Assembly (NCBI GenBank): GCA_023422735.1
Contig: JAFAGL010000179.1
Coordinates: forward strand, 1 to 5,963
Length of the DNA stretch: 5,963 nt
Source of the DNA: Pseudomonadota bacterium
Lineage (GTDB): Bacteria; Pseudomonadota; Alphaproteobacteria; Rhizobiales; Rhizobiaceae
Reading direction: 5' to 3'
Under the pieces are notes generated by a model, which was given only the letters and a program-made list of their open reading frames with translations, searched no databases and was not told where the DNA came from. Made by a program: the position numbers and the translations under genes. This document shows positions 1 through 5,935 of this stretch, piece by piece (the stretch's first letter is position 1; each line of letters begins with the position of its first letter).

Positions 1-296
1 GCGGCGATTGCGCCCAGGTAGAATTGGCCTTCCGCGCCGATATTCCATAAGCGTGCCCGAAACGCCACGGCGGCTGCAAGGCCGGTAAGGATCAACGGTG
101 TTGCGCGTGTCAGCGTTTCGGTCGCCGAGAGGCGCGAGCCGAAGGCCCCGACAAGAATGCGCCAATAAGCTTCCAGGACGGGCGCGCCTGCGATTGCGAT
201 CAGAATGCCAGACAGGATTAGGGCCGCACCGATTGCGATAATGGGCGCTCCGATCAGCAGCGATAGCGGGCGGTGGTCGCGACGTTCAAACCGCAT
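1..296 (-). CDS. ABC importer permease, NupP/YufP (BMP-associated) type, 5' part only
   Basis: N-terminal 98 residues of an inner-membrane permease; the rest lies beyond the left edge of the window. The start ATG is at 296-294, inside the last codons of the ATPase gene (11-nt overlap), with a GAGG-like ribosome binding site about 6-7 nt upstream. The protein opens with a short basic segment (MRFERRDHRP), then a hydrophobic stretch at about residues 12-36 that is a likely first membrane helix. Around residues 74-97 it carries AVAFRARLWNIGAEGQFYLG, the highly conserved motif of permeases that pair with BMP-type binding proteins and double ABC ATPases (guanosine/simple-sugar importers). In this family a second permease gene usually follows, so one is expected just outside the window. 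The family call is firm; the transported substrate is unknown. Confidence 0.9.
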   Translation of the reverse strand, partial: MRFERRDHRPLSLLIGAPIIAIGAALILSGILIAIAGAPVLEAYWRILVGAFGSRLSATETLTRATPLILTGLAAAVAFRARLWNIGAEGQFYLGAIA

Positions 297-1818
297 GCTT
301 GGCCTCATCGGCGTGCTGCCATTCGCCGGCCATCATCAATCCCAATCTGCTGGCGTCGACCTTTTCCGCATCCACTGCCGGGGAAAGCTTGCCGCCGACG
401 ATCGCCTGAATGCGATCCGCTAATGCGATCACCTCATCGAGGTCTTCCGAAATCAGCAAAACGGCCGTACCTTCCCGTCGCGCTTCGAGCAAGCGGGTGT
501 GAACGGCAGCGACTGCGCCTTCGTCAAGGCCGCGAGAAGGCTGGGCTGCAATCAGGATATGCGGTCGTTCATGCAGATTTCTGCCAAGGATCAGTTTCTG
601 CATATTGCCGCCAGACAGAAGCCGCGTGCGGCTGGTTGGTGTACCCCCACGCACATCGAATTCATCGATGATCTTCTGAGTGAAAGCTATGGCCGCTTTT
701 CGATCGACCAGACCACGGGAAGAATATGCGGGCGAGTCGATCCGCTCTAAAACCGCATTCTCCCAATTCAACAACTCACCGATTGCGCCTTCGTGGGTGC
801 GATCTTCGGGAATGCGACCAATACCTGCCTGCACAACATCCGAGACGCCAAGAGTCCCGACAGTGTTCCCGAACAGGAGAAGATCACCCGACGTGCGAGC
901 AACCATCCCGGACAAGAGATGTGCCAACGTGGTTTGTCCGTTACCGGAAACACCGATAATGCCGAGAATTTCCCCAGCGCGCAGGTGAAAATCTATTGAT
1001 TTTAGACGCTCGACGCCATCTTGCTCTACGGTAAGAGCCGCAGCTTCCAGAATAGTCTCGCCCGGTTTTGATTTCTCGCGTACGGGACGTGCCACGCGCC
1101 GACCGACCATGAGTTCAGCGAGTTCGGTCTTGTTGGTTTCGCTTGAGGCTCGTTCGGACACCACCTTTCCACCTCGCAAAACGACAATGCGGTCAGCGGT
1201 GGTCATGACCTCATCGAGCTTGTGCGAAATAAATATGATCGACAGCCCTTCGCGTGCCATTTCCTTCAGCGTGACGAAAAGCCGTTCAGCCTCATGTTTG
1301 GTCAGCACGGCTGTGGGCTCATCGAGAATGAGAATTCGCGCATCGTTGTAAAGCGCCTTTAGAATCTCGACACGTTGCTGCTCACCAATCGAAAGATCAC
1401 CGAGACGCGCATCCGCGTCGACCGCGAGCCCAAACCGCTCGGAGATTTCCTCGAGTTTTCTGCGGGCGGCAGAAGTATCCGAGTGAAGCGACCAAAGGCT
1501 CTCGGTGCCGGTCATGATGTTTTCAAGAACGCTGAGATTGGGGGCCAGTGAAAAATGCTGATGCACCATCCCGACGCCGGCGCTGATCGCCGCGCTTGGT
1601 TTGCCGGGCGGGAGCTCCTTGCCCTCGATCAAGATGTGTCCCGCATCCGGCACGTAGTGGCCAAACAGCATGTTCATCAAAGTCGTCTTCCCGGCCCCAT
1701 TCTCGCCGAGAAGTGCGATGATCTCGCCCTTTGCAAGGCTCAGTGACACAGCGTCATTGGCCAGCTTGTCACCAAATTTCTTGCTGACGCATGATATTTC
1801 GAGAACGGGCTTCGTCAT
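286..1818 (-). CDS. ABC importer ATPase with two nucleotide-binding domains, NupO/YufO/RbsA type
   Basis: A 510-residue cytoplasmic ATPase that powers import through the downstream permease(s). Domain 1 (about 5-240) is complete: Walker A GENGAGKT (38-45), Q-loop Gln87, signature LSIGEQQ (142-148), Walker B LILDEP with Asp166-Glu167, switch His199. Domain 2 (about 255-500) is degenerate. Its Walker A reads GVSGNGQT (289-296) with Gln in place of Lys, the signature LSGGN (401-405) is intact, Walker B reads LIAAQP with Ala-Gln in place of Asp-Glu, and the switch His is replaced by Glu458 (ISED). As far as I know this asymmetric pattern is usual for ATPases working with BMP or sugar-binding proteins, so it is not decay. 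The length is normal. The start ATG overlaps the amidase stop by 4 nt (ATGA), which implies translational coupling. Confidence 0.95.
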   Translation of the reverse strand: MTKPVLEISCVSKKFGDKLANDAVSLSLAKGEIIALLGENGAGKTTLMNMLFGHYVPDAGHILIEGKELPPGKPSAAISAGVGMVHQHFSLAPNLSVLENIMTGTESLWSLHSDTSAARRKLEEISERFGLAVDADARLGDLSIGEQQRVEILKALYNDARILILDEPTAVLTKHEAERLFVTLKEMAREGLSIIFISHKLDEVMTTADRIVVLRGGKVVSERASSETNKTELAELMVGRRVARPVREKSKPGETILEAAALTVEQDGVERLKSIDFHLRAGEILGIIGVSGNGQTTLAHLLSGMVARTSGDLLLFGNTVGTLGVSDVVQAGIGRIPEDRTHEGAIGELLNWENAVLERIDSPAYSSRGLVDRKAAIAFTQKIIDEFDVRGGTPTSRTRLLSGGNMQKLILGRNLHERPHILIAAQPSRGLDEGAVAAVHTRLLEARREGTAVLLISEDLDEVIALADRIQAIVGGKLSPAVDAEKVDASRLGLMMAGEWQHADEAKHAV

Positions 1819-3227
1819 TCCGCAAACCCTGCGATGGAAAATCGGTGTTGCCAGCGCTCCTGCTTCTCAAGTTTTGCTCCCAACGCCAGCAAGCGCCTTT
1901 CCCGACCCATTGGTGCCAGCAGCTGAACGGGGAGGGGGAGGCCGTCTGCATCCGATCCAAAGGGGAGGGTCAAAGCTGGGATACCCGAAATATTTGCAAG
2001 TGACGCCAGCGGCGCAAAGCTCGCCATGCGCGCCAGATGAAGATCTATGTCGTTTCCATCCACTGGAAATGAGCCGATCGGCAGCGGTGCAGATGACAGC
2101 ATGGGCGTTAGCACGCAGTCGACCGCGTCGAAAAGAGCCCACATGTCGCGACTGACAAGCACTGCACTGTTTAATGAAGACCAAAGTTCGACTGCAGCAA
2201 GAGTTTGCCCGCGCTGAACAAAGGTCTGCGTTATGGGTTCGGCTCGTTCGACATCAAGGCCAAGTGCGCCAACGAGTTCAGCGAGATTGGCAGCGATGAT
2301 GTCACCGAATACTTTGCCACTGGTTTTCACCGCTGCCTCGAACGCAGCCCAATCCAGCTTGATCAGCCTATGCCCGTCCGCTTCAAGGGCTTTTGCTGCC
2401 GCTTCGATTGCTTCAACTCGGTCAGCGTCTGTTGGCGTTTCTTTTCCAGTATCCAGTAAATAGCCGATTCGCAGTTTGTGAGCGTCGGCGGCTTCGATCT
2501 CAGGCTCGGCAAAGGGCCCTCTTGCGCTTCCGTGGAGCGCTTCAAAAAGTGCACTCGCATCGCGCACCGACCTGCAGATCGCTAATTCAGAGGCAATACC
2601 TCCAAGATGATTTCCGAAAGAAGGACCGGCAGGCATCGTCCCGCGTCCGGGCTTCAAGCCAACTAGGCCACAGCAGGCGGCGGGAACCCTGATCGAACCA
2701 CCCGCGTCAGTCGCGTGAGCCAGAGGAACGATGCCAGCTGCAACGGCTGCCGCCGCTCCGCCGGAAGAGCCACCGGCCGTGCGCGAAACGTCGAGCGGAT
2801 TCCGGCAAAGCGGGCCCATTCTGGGCTCACTGGTGAGTGACAAACCGAATTCGGGCGTTGTGGTTAATCCAAAGAAACAGAGCCCGAGCGCCCGGAAGCG
2901 CTCGGCGAGGTCGGAATCGGCGTCGCTTTGCCCGCGCTCAAACAGAACCGATCCGGCGGCGACGGGAAGACCACTGAAAGGCCCGCCGAGATCTTTCGCA
3001 AGCGAAGGCACACCTGCAAAGCGCAGCTGCGCGAACCTCTCAGGCTCGGCTAAACGCATCCGGTCGATCGCAGCCGCCGTGACCCTTCCCATCGACTTGT
3101 CGAGATGAGCAATCGCGCCAAGCTCGGTTTGAGTTTCGGCACATGCCAAAGACGCTTCCATGACTTGGCTGGCCCATAATCGGCCGTTGCGGATCTCCGC
3201 AGCCAGATCGGTGGCGTCTTTGATCAT
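1815..3227 (-). CDS. Amidase-signature family hydrolase within the ABC importer operon
   Basis: A 470-residue amidase-signature enzyme that hydrolyses a C-N amide or ureide bond. The Ser-cisSer-Lys triad is visible: Lys78 in PSLAKDLGG, cis-Ser154 in GGSSGG (152-157) and nucleophile Ser178 in DAGGSIR (174-180). The 24-residue spacing between the two serines matches the family, and the glycine-rich core spans about 148-196. The C-terminal part (about 405-450, with NISGIPALTLPFG) is also typical. There is no signal peptide, so it should act in the cytoplasm after import. It starts 12 nt after the binding-protein gene and overlaps the ATPase gene by 4 nt, so it is part of the transport operon. 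The start has a poor Shine-Dalgarno sequence, but its N-terminus (DATDLAAEIRNG) matches family starts. The substrate cannot be assigned; GatA is unlikely because no gatB or gatC adjoins and an importer does. Confidence 0.93.
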   Translation of the reverse strand: MIKDATDLAAEIRNGRLWASQVMEASLACAETQTELGAIAHLDKSMGRVTAAAIDRMRLAEPERFAQLRFAGVPSLAKDLGGPFSGLPVAAGSVLFERGQSDADSDLAERFRALGLCFFGLTTTPEFGLSLTSEPRMGPLCRNPLDVSRTAGGSSGGAAAAVAAGIVPLAHATDAGGSIRVPAACCGLVGLKPGRGTMPAGPSFGNHLGGIASELAICRSVRDASALFEALHGSARGPFAEPEIEAADAHKLRIGYLLDTGKETPTDADRVEAIEAAAKALEADGHRLIKLDWAAFEAAVKTSGKVFGDIIAANLAELVGALGLDVERAEPITQTFVQRGQTLAAVELWSSLNSAVLVSRDMWALFDAVDCVLTPMLSSAPLPIGSFPVDGNDIDLHLARMASFAPLASLANISGIPALTLPFGSDADGLPLPVQLLAPMGRERRLLALGAKLEKQERWQHRFSIAGFAE

Positions 3228-3239
3228 TCTAAAGGGAAA

Positions 3240-4226
3240 CTACTTTGGCTCGGAGGTGTCCTGGGGCACCTCGAATGTGCCGGCCTTGATCTGTTCCCGC
3301 ACCTTCTCCATTTCGGTAACAGCTTCCGATGGCGCCGATCCATCAACGAATGCGATGTCACTGCCACCCTCCTTCATGAGGCCAAATGCAGTGTAATTCT
3401 TGCCGACCGGCTTGCCCGCAGCCGCATCGGCGATCGCGGCGTCAAGGATCGGACGGAAATTCCAGATTGCATTTGCAAACACGGTGTCAGGGTAGCGCGG
3501 CGTATAGTCAATCAGTGAGCCCACTGCCTTGATACCCCGTTCCTTGGCAGCATCGGCAGTGCCGATACGTTCGCCGAACAGGATGTCGGCGCCAGCGTCT
3601 ATTTGCGCCAAACCTGCTTCGCGCGCCTTGGGCGGGTCAAAGAAGGTGCCGATGAAGGAGCAAAGATGCTTGGCTTCAGGGTTCACAGCCTTCACGCCCG
3701 CAGCAAACGCGTTGATGAGCATGTTGACTTCGGGAATTGGGACTGCGCCGACGGAGCCGACAATATTCGACTTGGTCATTTTACCGGCAAGCATCCCGGC
3801 AAGGTAGGCACCGTCAAAATTCCACGTTCCGAATACCCCGAAATTATCTCCTGCTTCTTCACCGCTAGAGCCAAGCACGAAGGCTGTATCCGGATAATCG
3901 GCGGCGACCTGCCGGGCTTCGCGCTCCACGGCATAGGCCTCGCCGATAATCAATTTGTTGCCCTGTTCGGCGTATTCCCTCATCGCGCGTGCATAATCGG
4001 TTCCCGACACGCCTTCCGAGAAGACATATTCGATAACACCTTCGTTGGCGGCATCCTGAAGAGCCTTGTGAAGGCAGGAATTCCAAGCATTCTCCACCGG
4101 TGAGGCGTGAATACCCGCAACCTTAAGCGGAGCAGCAGCGCGGGAGGCAGGAATGAGTCCGGTGACGCCGAGTGCGAGCCCCGACGCGAGCACTGTGCGT
4201 CGCGACAGCAAATTATCGTTGGCCAT
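3240..4226 (-). CDS. BMP-family periplasmic substrate-binding protein of an ABC importer
   Basis: A 328-residue extracellular binding protein of the BMP/PnrA/NupN family that captures substrate in the periplasm for the downstream ABC importer. The N-terminus has SRRTVLASG (8-16), a hydrophobic stretch to about residue 27 and a probable cut at ASRA-A (27-31). The twin arginine suggests possible Tat export. No lipobox Cys is present, so it should be soluble, unlike the lipoproteins NupN and PnrA. Family segments include KVAGIHASPVENAWN (35-49), GTWNFDGAYLAGMLAGK (133-149), GSVGAVPIPEVN (157-168) and GADILFGERIGTAD (212-225). The start at 4226 is chosen over an in-frame ATG at 4277. It has GGGAAGG 7 nt upstream, it begins at the export signal, and 4277 lies between the -35 and -10 elements of the predicted promoter. 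This is the first gene of the operon. Confidence 0.93.
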   Translation of the reverse strand: MANDNLLSRRTVLASGLALGVTGLIPASRAAAPLKVAGIHASPVENAWNSCLHKALQDAANEGVIEYVFSEGVSGTDYARAMREYAEQGNKLIIGEAYAVEREARQVAADYPDTAFVLGSSGEEAGDNFGVFGTWNFDGAYLAGMLAGKMTKSNIVGSVGAVPIPEVNMLINAFAAGVKAVNPEAKHLCSFIGTFFDPPKAREAGLAQIDAGADILFGERIGTADAAKERGIKAVGSLIDYTPRYPDTVFANAIWNFRPILDAAIADAAAGKPVGKNYTAFGLMKEGGSDIAFVDGSAPSEAVTEMEKVREQIKAGTFEVPQDTSEPK

Positions 4227-4233
4227 TCTGGTG

Positions 4234-4240
4234 CCTTCCC
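4234..4240 (-). promoter_or_regulatory. Ribosome binding site deciding the binding-protein start
   Basis: GGGAAGG on the minus strand, 7 nt before the ATG at 4226-4224. It supports this start over the longer in-frame reading from 4277. Confidence 0.75.
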
Positions 4241-4260
4241 ACAAATGAATTGATTGGAAA

Positions 4261-4288
4261 ACCATAGCACTGCCCAAAAAGGTGTCAA
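4261..4288 (-). promoter_or_regulatory. Sigma-70-type promoter of the ABC importer/amidase operon
   Basis: On the minus strand a perfect -35 TTGACA (4288-4283) is followed after 16 bp by TATGGT (4266-4261), a 4-of-6 match to the -10 consensus. Transcription would begin at about 4253-4256, leaving a leader of about 28 nt before the binding-protein ATG at 4226. It separates this operon from rutEF, although read-through from rutF is not excluded. Confidence 0.7.
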
Positions 4289-4297
4289 CGAAAGACA

Positions 4298-4316
4298 GCG
4301 CTTATAATTAAGGCGC
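4298..4316. promoter_or_regulatory. Imperfect palindrome upstream of the importer promoter, possible operator
   Basis: GCGCTTATAATTAAGGCGC: the GCGCTTA arm faces TAAGGCGC with one unpaired base. It lies about 10 bp upstream of the -35 element, a usual position for an activator or repressor site. It does not resemble the RutR consensus (TTGACCA-NN-TGGTCAA). This is a weak assignment based on symmetry and position only. Confidence 0.3.
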
Positions 4317-4338
4317 AACGGAATGAGGATATTTGGGT

Positions 4339-4360
4339 GCCCGCGCTTGGGAAGCCGGGC
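4339..4360 (-). terminator. Hairpin downstream of rutF, weak terminator candidate
   Basis: GCCCG (4339-4343) pairs with CGGGC (4356-4360), with a further CTT/AAG helix inside, 23 nt after the rutF stop codon. No U-tract follows on the minus strand (the next bases are ACCCAAAT). It may therefore only slow polymerase or protect the 3' end of the rutEF transcript. A short palindrome TAGCGCGCTA overlaps the rutF stop. Confidence 0.3.
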
Positions 4361-4382
4361 CGAAAACTAAAAATCTAGCGCG

Positions 4383-4907
4383 CTAAATTGAATGGTAGTT
4401 GCGGTCGAAATAAACGAGGGCCTGAGCCTTCTGTGGTCCGACAATTTCCAACACTTCGCAGAAGAGAACCTGATGCGTTGACGCATCTACCGTTTGCTTG
4501 ATGCGACAATCCAGCGATACGAGGGCGCCTTCAAGGCTCGGAGCCCCTGTTTGCAATACCTTCCAGTTCGCGGCGGCAAATCGTTCTTCTACCGGCGTTC
4601 GCCCCCCGAACAAACGGCTAAGATCTGCATGGGCAGCATCAAGCACGTTCACGCAAACGACCTGATTGGCGATCACCGCTGTATAGGCTGAGGAGCGCTT
4701 GTTGACGCAGATGAGTAGGGTCGGTGGTGTATCCGATACCGAACACACCGCTGTTGCCGCAAATCCGGCAAGTCCGCCTTCTCCGTCCGTGGTCACGATC
4801 GTTACAGCGGCAGCCATGTGAGCCATGGCATTGCGAAATTTGAGACGATGATCTTCAGAAAGCTTGGCTGTACTGATATCAGGCGCGTTTTGCGAAACTG
4901 AGGACAT
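4383..4907 (-). CDS. rutF: RutF, NADH:FMN flavin reductase of the Rut pyrimidine pathway
   Basis: A 174-residue flavin reductase with the FMN-binding split-barrel fold. In the E. coli pathway it regenerates reduced FMN for RutA, which opens the uracil ring. It aligns by eye with E. coli RutF along its length: FRNAMAHMAAAVTIVTTDG (24-42), then GFAATAVCSVSDTPPTLLIC (48-67), LFGGRTPVEERFAAANW (99-115), GALVSLDCRI (127-136) and the end FDRNYHSI, a few residues shorter than the E. coli tail. The start at 4907 is chosen because the frame upstream of it (to 5027) would overlap rutE by 103 nt and reads like antisense or noise. This start lies 17 nt after the rutE stop. The ribosome binding site is weak (AAGG rather far upstream), which suggests coupling to rutE translation. 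Confidence 0.93.
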   Translation of the reverse strand: MSSVSQNAPDISTAKLSEDHRLKFRNAMAHMAAAVTIVTTDGEGGLAGFAATAVCSVSDTPPTLLICVNKRSSAYTAVIANQVVCVNVLDAAHADLSRLFGGRTPVEERFAAANWKVLQTGAPSLEGALVSLDCRIKQTVDASTHQVLFCEVLEIVGPQKAQALVYFDRNYHSI

Positions 4908-4924
4908 TGGATCGATAGCTTGCC

Positions 4925-5533
4925 TTAAACCATTTTGCAGGCGTCTTCGAAGGGCAAACGCGGCAAGCGACCAAACAGTTTCGTGGGGTTGCCATAGCCG
5001 AGATTGATCAGAAGATTTGATCGCCATGTTGTGCCGGCGAAGAACGCGTCGTCCACTTTTGCTTTGTCAAATCCTGACATCGGTCCCGTGTCGAGACCAA
5101 GTGCTCGGGCGGCCATGATTATATATCCGGCCTGCATCGACGAGTTACGAAAAGCAGTTTCTTCGGCAAGAGACGGACTGGATGTAAACCAGGAGCGGGC
5201 ATCGCCATGCGGGAAGAGTGAGGGAAGCTTCTCAAAGAATTCGGTATCGTAGGCGACGATCACCGTCACCGGTGCCGAGATGGTTTTTTCAAGATTGCCA
5301 GCCGACAAAGCCGGGCGAAGCTTATCCTTGCCTTCCGGTGTGCGCACGAAAACAAAACGAGCCGGCTCGCAGTTCGCCGATGTCGGACCCATTGCCGTCA
5401 GCTCGTACAAGCGGTGGAGAAGAGTGTCGTCGACGGGCTGGTCATTCCAACCATTATGCGTACGCGCTTCGATGAAAAGTTGGGCGAGCGCTGCGTCATC
5501 AAGCGCAAGAGGTCGGTTCTCAGCAATATCCAT
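4925..5533 (-). CDS. rutE: RutE, probable malonic semialdehyde reductase (nitroreductase family)
   Basis: A 202-residue flavoprotein of the nitroreductase fold. In E. coli, RutE helps reduce malonic semialdehyde, a toxic product of uracil breakdown, to 3-hydroxypropionate. Near-identical blocks to E. coli RutE are visible: ARTHNGW (23-29), MGPTSANCEPAR (48-59), EGKDKLRPALSAGNLEKT (67-84), LFPHGDARSWFTSSPSLAEE (106-125), TAFRNSSMQA (126-135), ALGLDTGPMSGFD (144-156), DDAFFAG (161-167) and LLINLGYG (174-181). The length is typical. The ATG at 5533 is preferred; a TTG codon directly before it (5536) would add one residue. The ribosome binding site is modest (TAGAG). rutF follows after 17 nt. The preceding leader contains a terminator. 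Confidence 0.95.
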   Translation of the reverse strand: MDIAENRPLALDDAALAQLFIEARTHNGWNDQPVDDTLLHRLYELTAMGPTSANCEPARFVFVRTPEGKDKLRPALSAGNLEKTISAPVTVIVAYDTEFFEKLPSLFPHGDARSWFTSSPSLAEETAFRNSSMQAGYIIMAARALGLDTGPMSGFDKAKVDDAFFAGTTWRSNLLINLGYGNPTKLFGRLPRLPFEDACKMV

Positions 5534-5564
5534 CAATAACTCTATCGATCAAACTCAACTAAGT

Positions 5565-5592
5565 AAAAAATCTGCGTCCGAGGGGGCGCAGA
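5565..5592 (-). terminator. Rho-independent terminator just upstream of rutE
   Basis: On the minus strand TCTGCG (5592-5587) pairs with CGCAGA (5576-5571) around a 10-nt loop, followed at once by six T (5570-5565). It ends 31 nt before the rutE ATG. It may terminate the short upstream transcript, or it may be a regulated attenuator in the rutE leader. Confidence 0.65.
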
Positions 5593-5600
5593 ATCTGCGC
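5586..5600 (-). promoter_or_regulatory. Palindrome overlapping the terminator stem, candidate anti-terminator or operator
   Basis: GCGCAGAATCTGCGC is a perfect 7-bp inverted repeat around one central base. As minus-strand RNA it forms a 6-bp stem with a 3-nt loop, and it consumes the 5' arm of the terminator (5587-5592). The two structures are therefore mutually exclusive. It could equally be a DNA operator for rutE. Confidence 0.4.
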
Positions 5601-5659
5601 GTCTTAACCTTTAAACGTTTGCGAGTACATGTCCTCAGGGGCTCCCGCTCTCGAAATGC

Positions 5660-5679
5660 CCGATCCGAACATGGATCGG
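5660..5679. repeat. Inverted repeat after the short secreted reading frame
   Basis: CCGATCC (5660-5666) and GGATCGG (5673-5679) form a 7-bp stem with a 6-nt loop, 16 nt past the TAA at 5696. There is no T-tract on either side, so it is at most a weak terminator or a transcript-end structure. Confidence 0.4.
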
Positions 5680-5695
5680 ATCCGGCGGGGAAGGC

Positions 5696-5871
5696 TTACT
5701 CGCCAGTCCAGCGGATGCGGTTGAGCTGGATCGCCTGAACAACGCGCTGATCATAAACCGGGGCGGTCAGAAGAGAGAATGGATCATGTCCTCGGCATGG
5801 ACCATCCCGCTTGGCGTCAGTAACGAAGATGCAGCGAGCAGAGCCGCCATGATTAATGTCTTCACACGCAT
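5696..5871 (-). pseudogene. Short secreted-protein gene broken by a frameshift, or remnant of a larger one
   Basis: From the ATG at 5871, with a good AAGGA ribosome binding site 8 nt upstream (5880-5884), a 34-residue frame reads to TGA at 5769-5767. It starts MRVKTLIMAALLAASS, a clear Sec signal peptide with probable cleavage after MVHA (residue 26). Just before the stop, within a TCTCTC run, shifting the frame by removing two bases or adding one opens a stop-free continuation. That continuation reads LLTAPVYDQRVVQAIQLN, then RIRWTGE, to TAA at 5698-5696. It has protein-like composition and GC-rich third positions. Repaired, the product would have about 57 residues (26 signal plus 31 mature). 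I do not recognise the family. It could be a small secreted protein with a recent frameshift, a sequencing error, or the fused ends of a periplasmic protein that lost its middle. Confidence 0.5.
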
Positions 5872-5905
5872 TTTCCGGTTCCTTCTATTGTTTTTATCCC
5901 CTTGG

Positions 5906-5935
5906 TGCGAGTTTACAAATTATTTTATACTCGCA
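5906..5935. promoter_or_regulatory. 7-bp inverted repeat in an AT-rich promoter-like region
   Basis: TGCGAGT (5906-5912) and ACTCGCA (5929-5935) flank a 16-bp AT-rich spacer, a layout fitting an operator. A minus-strand TATAAA (5929-5924) lies against the right arm and could be the -10 box for the short reading frame starting at 5871; no good -35 accompanies it. On the plus strand a perfect TTGACA sits at 5948-5953 and could serve a divergent gene beyond the right edge, but its -10 would be outside the window. Confidence 0.4.

Noticed and set aside
286..999. Degenerate second nucleotide-binding domain of the ATPase as evidence of decay
   Set aside because: Loss of the Walker A Lys, Walker B Asp-Glu and switch His in domain 2 with an intact LSGGN signature is the normal pattern in this ATPase family.
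1670..2155. Plus-strand open frame of 161 codons opposite the amidase/ATPase junction
   Set aside because: It is antisense to two well-supported genes and its translation shows no recognisable domain; it follows from GC-rich codon use on the other strand.
3603..4103. Plus-strand open frame of 166 codons opposite the binding-protein gene
   Set aside because: It is antisense to a clear BMP-family gene and resembles no family.
4227..4277. Longer start for the BMP binding protein
   Set aside because: The extra 17 residues precede the export signal, lack a ribosome binding site and lie across the predicted promoter.
4908..5027. N-terminal extension of rutF overlapping rutE by 103 nt
   Set aside because: The 40 extra residues have no counterpart in E. 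coli RutF and lie over the strongly conserved end of rutE. The ATG at 4907, just after rutE, fits the family length.
5280..5738. Plus-strand open frame of 152 codons crossing the rutE start and the leader
   Set aside because: Most of it is antisense to rutE, and the rest runs through the terminator and the inverted repeat; there is no convincing ribosome binding site or domain.
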